From Paraburkholderia panacisoli (GTDB taxonomy: Bacteria > Pseudomonadota > Gammaproteobacteria > Burkholderiales > Burkholderiaceae): a stretch of 46,517 nucleotides of DNA. The notes under the pieces were generated by a model. It worked only from the letters and a program-made list of their open reading frames with translations. It was not told where the DNA came from and searched no databases. A program made the position numbers and the translations under genes. Positions within the stretch are counted from its first letter, which is position 1. Each line of letters begins with the position of its first letter. Positions 24,499 through 35,698 of the stretch are shown here, one piece after another. The DNA lies in NCBI RefSeq assembly GCF_008369935.1, contig NZ_VTUZ01000059.1:1-46517 (forward strand), in the 5' to 3' direction.

Positions 24499-25722
24499 AT
24501 GCCGATTTCATCCATGCCTACCGTTGCATCCGCAGTGCCCTGTCCGGTTGTCGAATCGCTCGACGCCATCCTTCCCGAAGAGCCGCTTCTGATGATGGGC
24601 GCCGGCCCCGTGCCGATTCCCGCCGCCGTCGCCAAGGCCAACACGATCGTGATCAATCACCTGGGCGGCACGATGGTGAAGGTGATCGCGCAGGTGAAGA
24701 CGATGGCGCGCTATGTGTTCCAGACGCAATCGAAGTGGGTGCTGGGCGTGGCAGGGCCGGGATCGGCCGCGATGGAAATGGCCATCTCCAATCTCGCCTG
24801 GGAAGGCACGCGGGTGCTGTGCATCAAGAACGGCTTCTTCAGTGACCGGATGGGCGAGATGGGCCGGCGCGTCGGCGCGCGGGTCAGCACGCTCGAAGTC
24901 GCCGACCGCACGGTGGCGAGCCTCGAACAGATCGCCGAGGCGATGCGCCGCGAGCGGCCGGAGATCGTGACGGTGGTGCAGGGCGAGACGTCCAACACCG
25001 TGTGGAATTACCACCTGAAGGACATCGCGGCGCTCGCGAAAGCGGCGGGCGCGCTGGTGATCGTCGATGCTGTGTGCACGTTGAGCACGATGCCGCTGGA
25101 AATGGACGCCTGGGGCATCGACGCCGTGATCACCGGCGGACAGAAGGGCTTGTCGTCGATTCCGGGGGTGTCGTTGATCGCGTTTTCCGACGCCGCCTGG
25201 GCGCGCGTGAAGGGGCGCACGGCGCCGAACGCCCATTGGTGTCTGGATGCGTCGCTGGCAGAGAACTTCTGGCATAACGCCGGGTATCACTACACCGCAC
25301 CGGTGTCCGGCGTGCTCGCGTTGCACGAGGCGTTGCGTCTCGTGTGCGCCGAGACGCTGGAAAAGCGCTTCGCGCGGCACCTGAAATGTTCTCTGGCTTT
25401 GCAGGACGGGGTGACGGCGTTGGGCTTGCAGCTGTATGCGCCCGCGGCCTGCCGGTTGAATTCGGTGGTCGGCATCGAGGTGCCCGCCGGGCTGAGTCCC
25501 GCGGATGTGTGCGCGCATATTTCGCGGCAGCACCAAGTGGAAATCTCCGGCTCGTTCGGATTGCCGATCGTTCGGATCGGCCAGATGGGCGAGCAATGCC
25601 GCGAACACAATCTTTTCCGCACCGTGCACGCGCTCGGCAGGACGATGGTGGACCTCGGCGTGAAAGTCGATTTGCCGGCCGGCGTAGCGGCGCTCGAACG
25701 AGGGTTGTCGGAAGGGAAATAG
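24499..25722 (+). CDS. Class V aminotransferase (alanine-glyoxylate/serine-pyruvate type)
   Basis: This is a 407-aa PLP enzyme of the alanine-glyoxylate/serine-pyruvate aminotransferase family. It has MMGAGPVPIPAAVAKANT (phosphate-binding N-terminal segment), GVAGPGSAAMEMAISNL, VTVVQGETSNTVWN and VIVDAVCTLSTMPLEMDAWGID. The PLP lysine is Lys216 in ITGGQKGLSSIPGVSLI. Pyridoxamine-pyruvate aminotransferase belongs to the same fold and cannot be excluded. It lies 172 bp after aspD on the same strand, so alanine made by AspD is a plausible amino donor; that link is inference. I chose ATG 24499, opening MPISSMPTVAS, because the upstream part of the frame overlaps the spacer. Confidence 0.85.
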   Translation: MPISSMPTVASAVPCPVVESLDAILPEEPLLMMGAGPVPIPAAVAKANTIVINHLGGTMVKVIAQVKTMARYVFQTQSKWVLGVAGPGSAAMEMAISNLAWEGTRVLCIKNGFFSDRMGEMGRRVGARVSTLEVADRTVASLEQIAEAMRRERPEIVTVVQGETSNTVWNYHLKDIAALAKAAGALVIVDAVCTLSTMPLEMDAWGIDAVITGGQKGLSSIPGVSLIAFSDAAWARVKGRTAPNAHWCLDASLAENFWHNAGYHYTAPVSGVLALHEALRLVCAETLEKRFARHLKCSLALQDGVTALGLQLYAPAACRLNSVVGIEVPAGLSPADVCAHISRQHQVEISGSFGLPIVRIGQMGEQCREHNLFRTVHALGRTMVDLGVKVDLPAGVAALERGLSEGK

Positions 25723-25758
25723 GTTGATCGGCCTGCGCGCCGCGCAGGCCGGTCAACC
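25722..25758. terminator. Bidirectional hairpin between convergent genes
   Basis: GGTTGATCGGCCTGCGCG pairs almost fully with the sequence ending at 25758 (one T-G wobble). It starts at the aminotransferase stop and lies eight bases before the stop of the convergent MFS gene, so it probably separates the two transcripts. There is no long T-run. Confidence 0.7.
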
Positions 25759-25765
25759 CGTCCCG

Positions 25766-26977
25766 TCACAATGCCGCGGGCAAATTGGTCACCTTCGCAT
25801 TGCGCAGATAAAGCATGGTGGAAAGCGCCACGGCCAAGGCTGCGGCAATCGCGGCGAACAGAAACACCGACTCATACCCGAACTCCCCGGCGATATACCC
25901 GGCCAACGGCCCGGTAATGCCCAGCGAGAGATCGAGGAACACCGAATAAGCCGACAACGCCGCGCCCCGGCTCGCGGGCGGCACGAGCCCGACCGCCTCC
26001 ACGCCGAGCGCCGGGAAGACCAGCGCAAAGCCGAAGCCGGTCAACGCCGCGCCGGCCAGCGCGACATGCGGCTCGGGCGCGAGCCACAGCATCAGCAAGC
26101 CGGCGCACTCGAACGAGAACGACGCGATCGCGACGCGAAAGCCGCCGTAAGTCTTGATCGTGTTGGCGAACAACAGGCGCGCGCCGATGAACAGCGTGCC
26201 GAACACCGTCAGCGACAAAGCCGCATTCGGCCAGTTCTTCGCTGCATAGAACAGCGTGATGAAGGTGGCGATCGAGCCGAACCCGGCGGACCCCAGCGCA
26301 AGGCCGAGCCCATGCGGCAGCACGCGCGTGAACACGCTGCGGTACGACATCCGCTCGCCATGGACGATCGGCACCGGTGCGATCAGGCGAGCCAGATAGT
26401 AGCCGAGCGCGGCCAGCACGATCACCACGATTCCAAGCGCGGCAAAGCCGGTCGCGTGTGTGAGCGCGACGCCGAGCGGCGCGCCGATCGCGAGCGCGCC
26501 ATACGTCGCGATGCCGTTCCATGAAATCACCCGCGCGTTGTTGCTGGTGCCCACCCGGCCGATGCCCCACAGAATTGCGCCGGTGCCGCACAGGCTTTCG
26601 CCGAAGCCGAGCACGAGGCGGCTGCACACCAGCAGCGTGAGGCTCAAGACCGGCCAGCGTCCGCACAGCACGGCCAGCAACAGCAGCACACCGCTCGCGC
26701 CACACCCCAGCAGCCCGATCGACACCGTGCGCTTGGGCCCCAGCGTGTCCGCCGAACGGCCGGCGAGCGGCCGCGAGGCCAGCGTCGCGAGGTATTGCAC
26801 GCTGATCGCCGCACCCGCCAGTACCGCGCTATAGCCGAGATCGCCGTGGACGTAGCCGGGCAGCACCGCGAGCGGAATGCCGATCGTCAGGTAGCAAAGA
26901 AACGTAAAAAAGACGACCGGAATGATCTGCATGGTCGTCGCAAATTCGCTACGAGGTGGCGCGGAGTCGGTGGACAT
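25766..26977 (-). CDS. MFS transporter (YhhS/YfcJ-like)
   Basis: This is a 403-aa 12-helix major facilitator. The first helix is IIPVVFFTFLCYLTIGIPLAVLPGYVHGDLGYS, and the loop 2-3 motif is RPLAGRSADTLGPKRTV. Helix 4 has CSRLVLGFGESLCGTGAILWGIGR, which with SRPLAGRxAD matches the YhhS/YfcJ (arabinose-efflux-like) subgroup. Loop 8-9 and helix 11 carry GFGFALVFPALGVEAVG. The substrate is unknown. It is divergent from the xdh operon and separated by 388 bp, so a link to purine metabolism is possible but unsupported. Confidence 0.83.
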   Translation of the reverse strand: MSTDSAPPRSEFATTMQIIPVVFFTFLCYLTIGIPLAVLPGYVHGDLGYSAVLAGAAISVQYLATLASRPLAGRSADTLGPKRTVSIGLLGCGASGVLLLLAVLCGRWPVLSLTLLVCSRLVLGFGESLCGTGAILWGIGRVGTSNNARVISWNGIATYGALAIGAPLGVALTHATGFAALGIVVIVLAALGYYLARLIAPVPIVHGERMSYRSVFTRVLPHGLGLALGSAGFGSIATFITLFYAAKNWPNAALSLTVFGTLFIGARLLFANTIKTYGGFRVAIASFSFECAGLLMLWLAPEPHVALAGAALTGFGFALVFPALGVEAVGLVPPASRGAALSAYSVFLDLSLGITGPLAGYIAGEFGYESVFLFAAIAAALAVALSTMLYLRNAKVTNLPAAL

Positions 26978-27365
26978 GGGGAAAACGAGACTTGAAAACA
27001 GCGGGAAGGCGTGATTTTCCCATGGAACCGATTCTCTTGCAGAAGTTGCTTAATTATTCGTCCGACCAAATCGTGGTCGTCGGCTCACATAGTGGGCAAT
27101 GTGGCCTTTTCAGCGCCCGGAATTTTGACCGGCGCCGCGGCATGTCATGATTTTCGCTGACCATAAAACCGCAGAAATCGGCGATACACGGCAAAAATCC
27201 CCGTCCGACATAAGCCGACCTGCTCTCAAATCGGCCTCTATATCGTTTTGCGAATATGTCCCCCATGCGAAGCGCGCTATGGGTTGGCTTTATTAACGGT
27301 GATAGTTTTCGAACCATTGCTGCAGCACGTCCCCACGGACACAGAACATTCGAGAGTAACGAGAC
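26978..27365. other. Divergent intergenic region, MFS / xdhA
   Basis: This AT-richer 388-bp region without a gene carries the promoters of the MFS gene and xdhABC. Long frames crossing it on the minus strand are shadows of xdhA. I could not pick out a convincing operator or promoter. GAGAGTAACGAG just before 27366 serves as a weak RBS for xdhA. Confidence 0.5.
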
Positions 27366-28895
27366 ATGACTGAGCCGATTCGCTTCTACCACCGCAACGC
27401 GATCCGCGAGATCAAGGACGCGCCCGTCACCCGCACCGTGCTGCAGTATCTGCGCGAGGACGCGCATTGCACCGGCACCAAGGAAGGCTGCGCCGAAGGC
27501 GACTGCGGCGCGTGCACCGTCGTGCTCGGCGAGCGCAACGAAGCGGGCGGCGTCGACTTCAAGGCGGTCAACGCGTGCATCCAGTTCGTGCCGACGCTCG
27601 ACGGCAAAGCGCTCTACACCGTCGAGGACCTGCGCCAGCCGGACGGCTCGCTGCATCCGGTGCAGGAAGCGATGGTCGAATGCCACGGCTCGCAATGTGG
27701 CTTCTGCACGCCGGGCTTCATCATGTCGATGTGGTCGCTGTACGAAAAGCACGGTCACGAGCAGAGCTGCGCGAACCGCACGGTGCCCTCGCGCGAAGCG
27801 ATCAGCAATGCGCTGACCGGCAACCTGTGCCGCTGCACCGGCTATCGGCCTATTGTCGATGCGGCCGTGCGCATGTTCGACGCGCCCGCGCCGAAAGCGC
27901 CGGTGAACGTCGCCGCGCTCGCCGCGACGCTCGCCACGCTCGAACGCGACGACACGTTCCACTACGAGCACGCCGGCCAGCAGTTCGACGCGCCGCGCAC
28001 AGTCGACGCGCTCGCGAACATCAAGCAAGCCCGGCCGGACACGCGCATTCTTGCCGGCAGCACCGACATTGGCCTGTGGGTGACCAAGCAGATGCGCGAG
28101 TTGGGCAACATCGTCTACGTCGGGCAGATCGCCGAATTGCAGAAGCTCGAAACCAATGGCGAGTGGATCGAGATCGGCGCCGGCGTGAGCGTCGAAAGGG
28201 GCTATGCGGAGATCGCGAAGCAGTATCCGGAACTGACCGAAATGTGGCAACGCTTCGCGTCGCTGCCGATTCGCAATGCCGGCACGCTCGGCGGCAACAT
28301 CGCCAATGGTTCGCCGATCGGCGATTCGATGCCCGGCCTGATCGCGCTCGGCGCACGCGTGATCGTGCGCGGCGGCGAGGTCGAGCGCGAGATGCCGCTC
28401 GAAGACCTGTACCTCGCGTATCAGAAGAAGGACATGGCGGAGCATGAATTCGTCGTCGGGCTGAAGGTGCCGACACGCAGCGGCGCGCGCGAAAAACTTC
28501 AGTTCCGCACCTACAAGCTCTCCAAGCGCTTCGATTCGGATATCTCGGCCGTGTGCGCGGCGTTCGCGTTCATCGCCGACGGCAGCCAGATCCGCGAGCC
28601 GCGCATCGCGTTCGGCGGGATGGCCGCCACCTCCAAACGCGCGACTCACGCCGAAGCCGTGCTGCGCGACGCCGAATGGCACGAAGCCACCGCCCAGGCC
28701 GCGATGCTCGCGCTCGGCAACGACTACGCGCCGCTCTCCGACATGCGCGCGACCAGCAACTACCGGCTCGAAGCCGCAAAGAACACGCTGTACCGCTTCT
28801 GGCTCGAAACGCGTCCGCACAATCCGCTGCCGAGAAGCGCGCTCGATGTGCGCGCGGTAGCAGCGGCATGCGCGCCGGCCGGTGCGAGCGCCTGA
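27366..28895 (+). CDS. xdhA: Xanthine dehydrogenase small subunit
   Basis: This 509-aa subunit carries two [2Fe-2S] clusters and FAD, passing electrons from the molybdenum subunit to NAD+ in oxidation of hypoxanthine and xanthine to urate. The N-terminal ferredoxin-type cluster is CTGTKEGCAEGDCGACTVVLG plus Cys in VNACIQF. The second cluster is ECHGSQCGFCTPGF and GNLCRCTGYRPIVDA. The FAD domain contains RILAGSTDIGLWVTK and LPIRNAGTLGGNIANGSPIGDS. Length and domain order match bacterial XdhA. It is the first gene of xdhABC; xdhB follows after 38 bp. Confidence 0.96.
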   Translation: MTEPIRFYHRNAIREIKDAPVTRTVLQYLREDAHCTGTKEGCAEGDCGACTVVLGERNEAGGVDFKAVNACIQFVPTLDGKALYTVEDLRQPDGSLHPVQEAMVECHGSQCGFCTPGFIMSMWSLYEKHGHEQSCANRTVPSREAISNALTGNLCRCTGYRPIVDAAVRMFDAPAPKAPVNVAALAATLATLERDDTFHYEHAGQQFDAPRTVDALANIKQARPDTRILAGSTDIGLWVTKQMRELGNIVYVGQIAELQKLETNGEWIEIGAGVSVERGYAEIAKQYPELTEMWQRFASLPIRNAGTLGGNIANGSPIGDSMPGLIALGARVIVRGGEVEREMPLEDLYLAYQKKDMAEHEFVVGLKVPTRSGAREKLQFRTYKLSKRFDSDISAVCAAFAFIADGSQIREPRIAFGGMAATSKRATHAEAVLRDAEWHEATAQAAMLALGNDYAPLSDMRATSNYRLEAAKNTLYRFWLETRPHNPLPRSALDVRAVAAACAPAGASA

Positions 28896-28933
28896 TACGC
28901 GGCAAGCCTACGAAGGATACGGAGAACACCACA

Positions 28934-31300
<2,367 letters not shown>

Positions 31301-31382
31301 GCGCGGCGGCGGGCGGGACAAAAAACGGAGCACGCCGCAAAGCAAAAACAGCGTGCACAATCTACTCACTGGGATGATCGCT

Positions 31383-31949
31383 ATGAACGATTTCTCGTCC
31401 GTTCAGATCGGCCGGCGCAGCGCCGTGCCGATGCCGCGTCCGGCGCCGATGCACATTGTGCTGTTTGGCGCGGGGCATGTCGGGCATGCGCTCGTCAGGC
31501 TGCTCGGCAGCTTGCCGTGCGTGGTCCAGTGGGTCGACGAGCGCGACGAACTGTTCCCCGACGAAACGCCCGCCAACGTGCAGATCGAAGCGACCGACAC
31601 GCCCGATGCGATCGTCGATACGGCGCCGCCCGGCGCCTACTTCCTCGTGATGACGCACAACCATGCGCTCGATTTTTCGCTCGCCGCACGCATCATGCGG
31701 CGGCGCGATTTCACGTACTTCGGCATGATCGGTTCGAAGACCAAGCGCGTGAAATTCGAGCGGCGTCTGCTCGAGCGCGGCGTGGAGCTGGACCGGCTAG
31801 TGGAGATGACCTGCCCGATCGGGGTGGACGGCATCGTCGACAAGGCGCCGTCGGCGATCGCGGTCGCGGTGTGCGCGGAGTTGCTGCAGATCAGGACGCG
31901 CCAGGTGGTGGCGCAGGCCGCGACGCAAAATTTTTGCGCGACTGTTTGA
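31383..31949 (+). CDS. xdhC: XdhC-like protein, Rossmann half only
   Basis: This is a 188-aa protein matching the C-terminal Rossmann domain of XdhC, the chaperone that loads sulfurated molybdenum cofactor into XdhAB. Visible are HIVLFGAGHVGHALVRLLG, VVQWVDERDELFP, YFLVMTHNHALDFSLAARIM, FTYFGMIGSKTKRVKFERRL and CPIGVDGIVDKAPSAIAVAVCAELL. Full-length XdhC is about 300 or more residues and begins with an XdhC/CoxI domain (TIGGGHLE and a CCGG-type cysteine motif). None of that is encoded in the 82 bp between xdhB and this ATG. It is either a genuine short form or truncated. An alternative start at 31374 adds three residues. Confidence 0.82.
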   Translation: MNDFSSVQIGRRSAVPMPRPAPMHIVLFGAGHVGHALVRLLGSLPCVVQWVDERDELFPDETPANVQIEATDTPDAIVDTAPPGAYFLVMTHNHALDFSLAARIMRRRDFTYFGMIGSKTKRVKFERRLLERGVELDRLVEMTCPIGVDGIVDKAPSAIAVAVCAELLQIRTRQVVAQAATQNFCATV

Positions 31950-32034
31950 CGAGGGCGGCGCCGCTACAGACTTTCACGAGAACGCGGCAGCAGATGCGGG
32001 CATCTGAAGCCAAACGCCCGCGCCGCAAAAAGCT

Positions 32035-33021
32035 TCACTTCTGCCTGCCCGGCCCTGCGCTCTGCCGCGGCCGCTTCGCGCGCCGCACCTTCTGCGCGAC
32101 CAATCCATCCGACACCTGGGCCATCAACGTGCGCAACCAGCCGACATCGCTCGGCCGATCCGGATGCGGATGCCATAGCTGATAACACTTGATACGCGGA
32201 AACGCGATCGGCACATCGACCACCGCGAGCGGCAGCATGTTGGCGTAGTGCGTCGCGAAGCGGCGGGTCGTCGTGAAGATCAGATCCGATTGCAGCAGCG
32301 TCTGCGGCACGAGCCCGAAGTAGGGCAGCGTGGCGACGATGCGCCGGGCCGCGTGGGCCCGCGCGAAACCCGTGTCGATCGCGCCGCCGCGCGCGCCGCT
32401 GTACGGCGTCGGCGCGAGATGCGGCGCGGCAAGATACGCTTCGCGAGTCATTGGCGCGCGGGTCAGCGGATGATCGGCGCGCATCAGGCAGACGACCGTG
32501 TCCGAGAACAGATCGCTGCGTTCGAAACGCGGGTCGGGCTTCGGCCAGTTGCCGATCACCAGATCGAGTTCGCCGGCGTCGAGCGCGGCGCAATGATCGA
32601 ACAGCGGACCCAGCGATTCGATTTCGAGCCGCGCATGCGGCGCCGCTTCGCGAAACTGCGCGATCACGGTCGGCATGAAGAAGTCGTTCAGATAATCCGG
32701 CGCGGCCACGCGGAAAGTGCGCCGCGAGCGGGCGGGATCGAAATCGCCGTGCGGCGTCGCGACGAAATCGACTTCGCGCAGCACGCGCTGCGCGGACGCG
32801 AGCAGCGATTCGCCATACTCGGTCGGCACCATCCCTGATTTGCCGCGCACGAGAATCGGATCGTTCAGCGTCTCGCGCAGCTTGCGCAGCGCGGTGCTGA
32901 TCGCGGGCTGGGTTTGATTCAGACGCAGCGCGGTCTGCGTGACGCTGCGCTCGACCAGCAGCGTGCGCAGCACGCGCACGAGCCAGATGTCGAGTGAGGC
33001 GGCGGAGTCGTCGTCATCCAT
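32035..33021 (-). CDS. LysR family transcriptional regulator
   Basis: This is a 328-aa LysR-type regulator. The N-terminal helix-turn-helix is IWLVRVLRTLLVERSVTQTALRLNQTQPAISTALRKLRETLNDPILVR. The effector domain shows FRVAAPDYLNDFFMPTVIAQF, DLVIGNWPKPDPRFERSDLF, CLMRADHPLTR and a C-terminal PIAFPRIKCYQLWHPHPDRPSDVGWLRTL, typical of the group with NodD/LinR-like features. I chose ATG 33021 (MDDDDSAASLD) over the upstream frame, which is arginine/proline-rich. It is convergent with xdhC, so regulation of xdh is not obvious from position; the target may be the gene upstream or one outside the window. Confidence 0.9.
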   Translation of the reverse strand: MDDDDSAASLDIWLVRVLRTLLVERSVTQTALRLNQTQPAISTALRKLRETLNDPILVRGKSGMVPTEYGESLLASAQRVLREVDFVATPHGDFDPARSRRTFRVAAPDYLNDFFMPTVIAQFREAAPHARLEIESLGPLFDHCAALDAGELDLVIGNWPKPDPRFERSDLFSDTVVCLMRADHPLTRAPMTREAYLAAPHLAPTPYSGARGGAIDTGFARAHAARRIVATLPYFGLVPQTLLQSDLIFTTTRRFATHYANMLPLAVVDVPIAFPRIKCYQLWHPHPDRPSDVGWLRTLMAQVSDGLVAQKVRRAKRPRQSAGPGRQK

Positions 33022-33274
33022 GATTTGAGCGTGGCCGTGCGGGCGCAGCGGGCCCGGATCAGGCGTCGGGCGCAACCGCTTCGCAACACCGCCCGCGTGT
33101 GGGCGCAAAAGGTTATAACCTTAGGCCCGTTTGCGGTGTAGCGGCATAGCGGGCGCGGTATGGCCGGCATCAGCGGCGCGCTTTCGACGCGATTTTGCTG
33201 GAGCCGATGCCAAAGCCAGACCGCAACGCCGCCTGCCTGCCTCGCGCGAAGCTTTCGCGTCGCTCATGCCTTTG

Positions 33275-33931
33275 CTACTCCAGCGCCGGCTTCTCCGAGA
33301 CTCCCGAAGGCAGCGAGCTGATCCGCTTCACTTCCCCCGATTCGAGCCAGTTCGGTGTGCGCGCGCAGTACAGCACCATCGGCAGCGCGTCCTCGCCCCA
33401 GAACAACTGATCGTTCAGACGAAACGTCGGTACGCCGTATACGCCCAGGCCGATCGCATCCGCTGTATTGCGTTGCAATTGGGCCATCACCGCTGCGCTC
33501 CTGATCAGCTCCGGGCCGTCCGGCATGCCGACGCGATCACACAGCTCGGCGAAGGCGGCGTCGCTCGACGGGTCACGGCCTTCACGCCAGATGAAGCGGA
33601 AAATTTCGCGCACGAAGTTGATGTCGCCGTCCGCGGCGGTGGCAAGCAGCAGCGGCTTCATCGAATCGAACGGATGGGCCGGCGGCATCTTGTACGGAAT
33701 GCCGAGCTGCTCCGCGCGAAACAGCGCGTGCCGGTACATGAAGGTGCGCTTCGCGGGCACGCTGTAGGCCGGCCGCTGTCCCCAGTGGTCGTACAGGTCG
33801 TTCAGCACGACCGGTGTGAACACGAAGTCGAAGCCAGGCCATTTGTCGTGTTGCTCGAGCAACAGATAGGTGAACGGCGAGACAAAGTCGTAAAACCACA
33901 GCGGTTGCTTGGCGTCGATGCCAACGGTCAT
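33275..33931 (-). CDS. DsbA-family 2-hydroxychromene-2-carboxylate isomerase-like protein
   Basis: This is a 218-aa thioredoxin-fold protein of the DsbA/kappa-GST superfamily, close to 2-hydroxychromene-2-carboxylate isomerase (NahD). The active-site region is LWFYDFVSPFTYLLLEQ, where the DsbA CxxC is replaced by a Ser, as in glutathione-dependent isomerases. Other matches are FTPVVLNDLYDHWGQRPAYSVPAKRTFMYRH and the cis-Pro segment GVYGVPTFRLNDQLFWGEDAL. In aromatic degradation this enzyme isomerises hydroxychromene carboxylate with glutathione. No naphthalene genes are nearby, so the true substrate is unknown. Confidence 0.83.
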   Translation of the reverse strand: MTVGIDAKQPLWFYDFVSPFTYLLLEQHDKWPGFDFVFTPVVLNDLYDHWGQRPAYSVPAKRTFMYRHALFRAEQLGIPYKMPPAHPFDSMKPLLLATAADGDINFVREIFRFIWREGRDPSSDAAFAELCDRVGMPDGPELIRSAAVMAQLQRNTADAIGLGVYGVPTFRLNDQLFWGEDALPMVLYCARTPNWLESGEVKRISSLPSGVSEKPALE

Positions 33932-34028
33932 AAATGTCTCCCGGATTGCCTGTTTTTGACGATGCGTCTGCTAGAACGTCAAAATTGTAACGATCTTACG
34001 CGGTGCAGCCACGGCTTGCACCGGTCAA

Positions 34029-35585
34029 TTAGGGTTTGGCGTCCGTGGCGCTGGCGTCGGCGGTGTTGCCGGGCGCGGCGCCGGCCTCGTTGGGTTCGTT
34101 GCGCTCGTTTGACCGGCGATCCGGCTCGTGGTCCGGGCGCTTGCGCGACTCCAGATCCGGGGCGTCGCCCAGGCGGCCGGCCGCTTTTTCATCCGCTTCG
34201 TCCGCTTCGTCATCCTCTGATTGATCCGCGTCGTCGCGCTGCGCATCGCGGCTTTGCATGAGCCGCCGGCGCACGAAGCCGATATGCTCGCGCAGTACAT
34301 AAAACTGATCCGCATACGCGAGCGGCATCTTCAGCCCGTTGACGGACTCCTCGATCGCGTCGAGCCGTTCGATCAGCGACGCGCGCTCGGTCGCCGAGTG
34401 CTCGCTGAGCGCGCTGCGCTCGATTGCGATCAGCGAACCGTACCAGCGATAAATGCGCGACTTCACCCGCCATGCATACAGCCCAGGCACGATGCGCAAG
34501 GCCGGCACCAGCAGCACGACCAGCGGCACCACGATCACCAGCAGCCGGTCCGCGAGACTCGCGATCCAGAACGGCAGTGTCCGGTACAGGAAGCTCTTGC
34601 CCGACTTGTAGTAGCGCGCGGCGTCGTCGCTGATGGGGAAGTCGTGTGCGAGCGGCGCGGGGAATTCGCCGGCGCGCTGCATGATGGTCGCGCGGCCGTG
34701 CACCTCGCGCGCGGCTTCGATCAGCAGATCCGACAGCGCGGGATGCAGCGAATCGCGCGCCACGAGTTCGGCAGTCGGCGCGACCATGTTGATCGACGTC
34801 GACGGCAGATTCTTGCCGAGATCGAACGCGCCCATCGGCATCGTCAACTGGGTCAGGTACGGGAAGCGGCGCGTATAAGCGTAGGCCTGCGAGAAATCGT
34901 AGAAACGCACGTTCGGCGTGCGATACAGCTTGCCCATCACCGCCGGCTGCGCCGAATCGCCGGCGAGGAAGGCCGCGTCGACCTTGCCGGCGATGAGCGC
35001 GTCGGCGGCGTCGTCGCCCGACAGCGGCAGCAGTTTGGTCGCGCCGCCCGGCACGATGCCGTTGGCCTTGAGCAGGGCGAGCGCAAGTTCGCGCGTGCCG
35101 CTGCCTTCGGCGCCGACCGCCAGCCGCTGGCCCTTGAACTCCGAGAGCCACATCACGGGCGGGCCGTGATAGAAGACCGCCAGCGGCACATACGCGACGC
35201 TGCCGAGTGACATCAGGCCTTTGCTCGCCGCGTTGGGCGCGACGCCGTCCTGCACGAAGCCGACATCGACGTTCGTGTTCAGGTCTGAGAGCCGCTTGAG
35301 ATTCTGTAGCGAACCTTCCGAGGTCAGCACGTTCAGCGTGATGCGGTTGCGCGCCAGAATCGCCTTGTACTTCTGCGCGGCGTTCCAGAAGGTGCTGCCT
35401 TCGGGGCCGGCGGTGATCGTCAGCGTGCTGGGGGGCGCGGGCTGGATCAGCCGCACGGCGGCCCAGATGGCGACGATGGCGAGCAGCAACAGCGGCCCGA
35501 ACGAGACCGCAAGATCGCGCCAGGAGATCGCGACGAAGCGGGCGACGAGACGGGGAGGGTTTTTGCGGCCGGAGGCTGGCTTCAT
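34029..35585 (-). CDS. TAXI-family solute-binding protein with membrane anchors
   Basis: This is a 518-aa TAXI-type (TRAP-associated extracytoplasmic immunogenic) protein. The N-terminal anchor is FGPLLLLAIVAIWAAVRLI. The binding domain follows: TLTITAGPEGSTFWNAAQKYKAIL, VLTSEGSLQNLKRLSDLNTNVDVGFVQDG, KGQRLAVGAEGSGTRELALALLKANGI and ALIAGKVDAAFLAGD. A second membrane segment is LLVIVVPLVVLLVPALRIVPGLYAW. The C-terminal tail of about 70 residues is rich in Asp, Glu, Lys and Arg and looks disordered. No TRAP permease genes are adjacent. The ATG lies right at the left edge of the TnpB element, and its apparent RBS (GGAG, 35594-35597 on the complement) lies inside the element end. Confidence 0.82.
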   Translation of the reverse strand: MKPASGRKNPPRLVARFVAISWRDLAVSFGPLLLLAIVAIWAAVRLIQPAPPSTLTITAGPEGSTFWNAAQKYKAILARNRITLNVLTSEGSLQNLKRLSDLNTNVDVGFVQDGVAPNAASKGLMSLGSVAYVPLAVFYHGPPVMWLSEFKGQRLAVGAEGSGTRELALALLKANGIVPGGATKLLPLSGDDAADALIAGKVDAAFLAGDSAQPAVMGKLYRTPNVRFYDFSQAYAYTRRFPYLTQLTMPMGAFDLGKNLPSTSINMVAPTAELVARDSLHPALSDLLIEAAREVHGRATIMQRAGEFPAPLAHDFPISDDAARYYKSGKSFLYRTLPFWIASLADRLLVIVVPLVVLLVPALRIVPGLYAWRVKSRIYRWYGSLIAIERSALSEHSATERASLIERLDAIEESVNGLKMPLAYADQFYVLREHIGFVRRRLMQSRDAQRDDADQSEDDEADEADEKAAGRLGDAPDLESRKRPDHEPDRRSNERNEPNEAGAAPGNTADASATDAKP

Positions 35586-35603
35586 CGGATTTGCTCCGAG
35601 AAA

Positions 35604-35623
35604 CCCCGTCCTTCAGGGCGGGG
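35604..35623. repeat. Left-end hairpin of the IS605-type element
   Basis: An 8-bp stem (one T-G wobble) and a four-base TTCA loop, the expected subterminal imperfect hairpin recognised as single strand by a TnpA supplied in trans. Confidence 0.75.
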
Positions 35624-35660
35624 AGTGAAAGGAGCGCAGCCGCAAGGCTGCTTCTCCAAC

Positions 35661-35696
35661 GTTTGAGTCTCACACAAACTAATGATACTGTGTGAG
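35661..35696 (+). promoter_or_regulatory. Hairpin and promoter-like sequence just before tnpB
   Basis: CTCACAC (35669-35675) pairs with GTGTGAG (35690-35696), and the second arm contains most of the only GAGG ribosome-like box (35694-35697). GATACT at 35684-35689 with TTTGAG at 35662-35667 could be a promoter giving an almost leaderless mRNA. Either would keep TnpB expression low. Inferred from sequence only. Confidence 0.4.
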
Positions 35697-35698
35697 GC

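Noticed and set aside
27054..28820. 588-aa minus-strand frame
   Set aside because: Antisense shadow of xdhA. High-GC codon bias keeps the opposite frame open.
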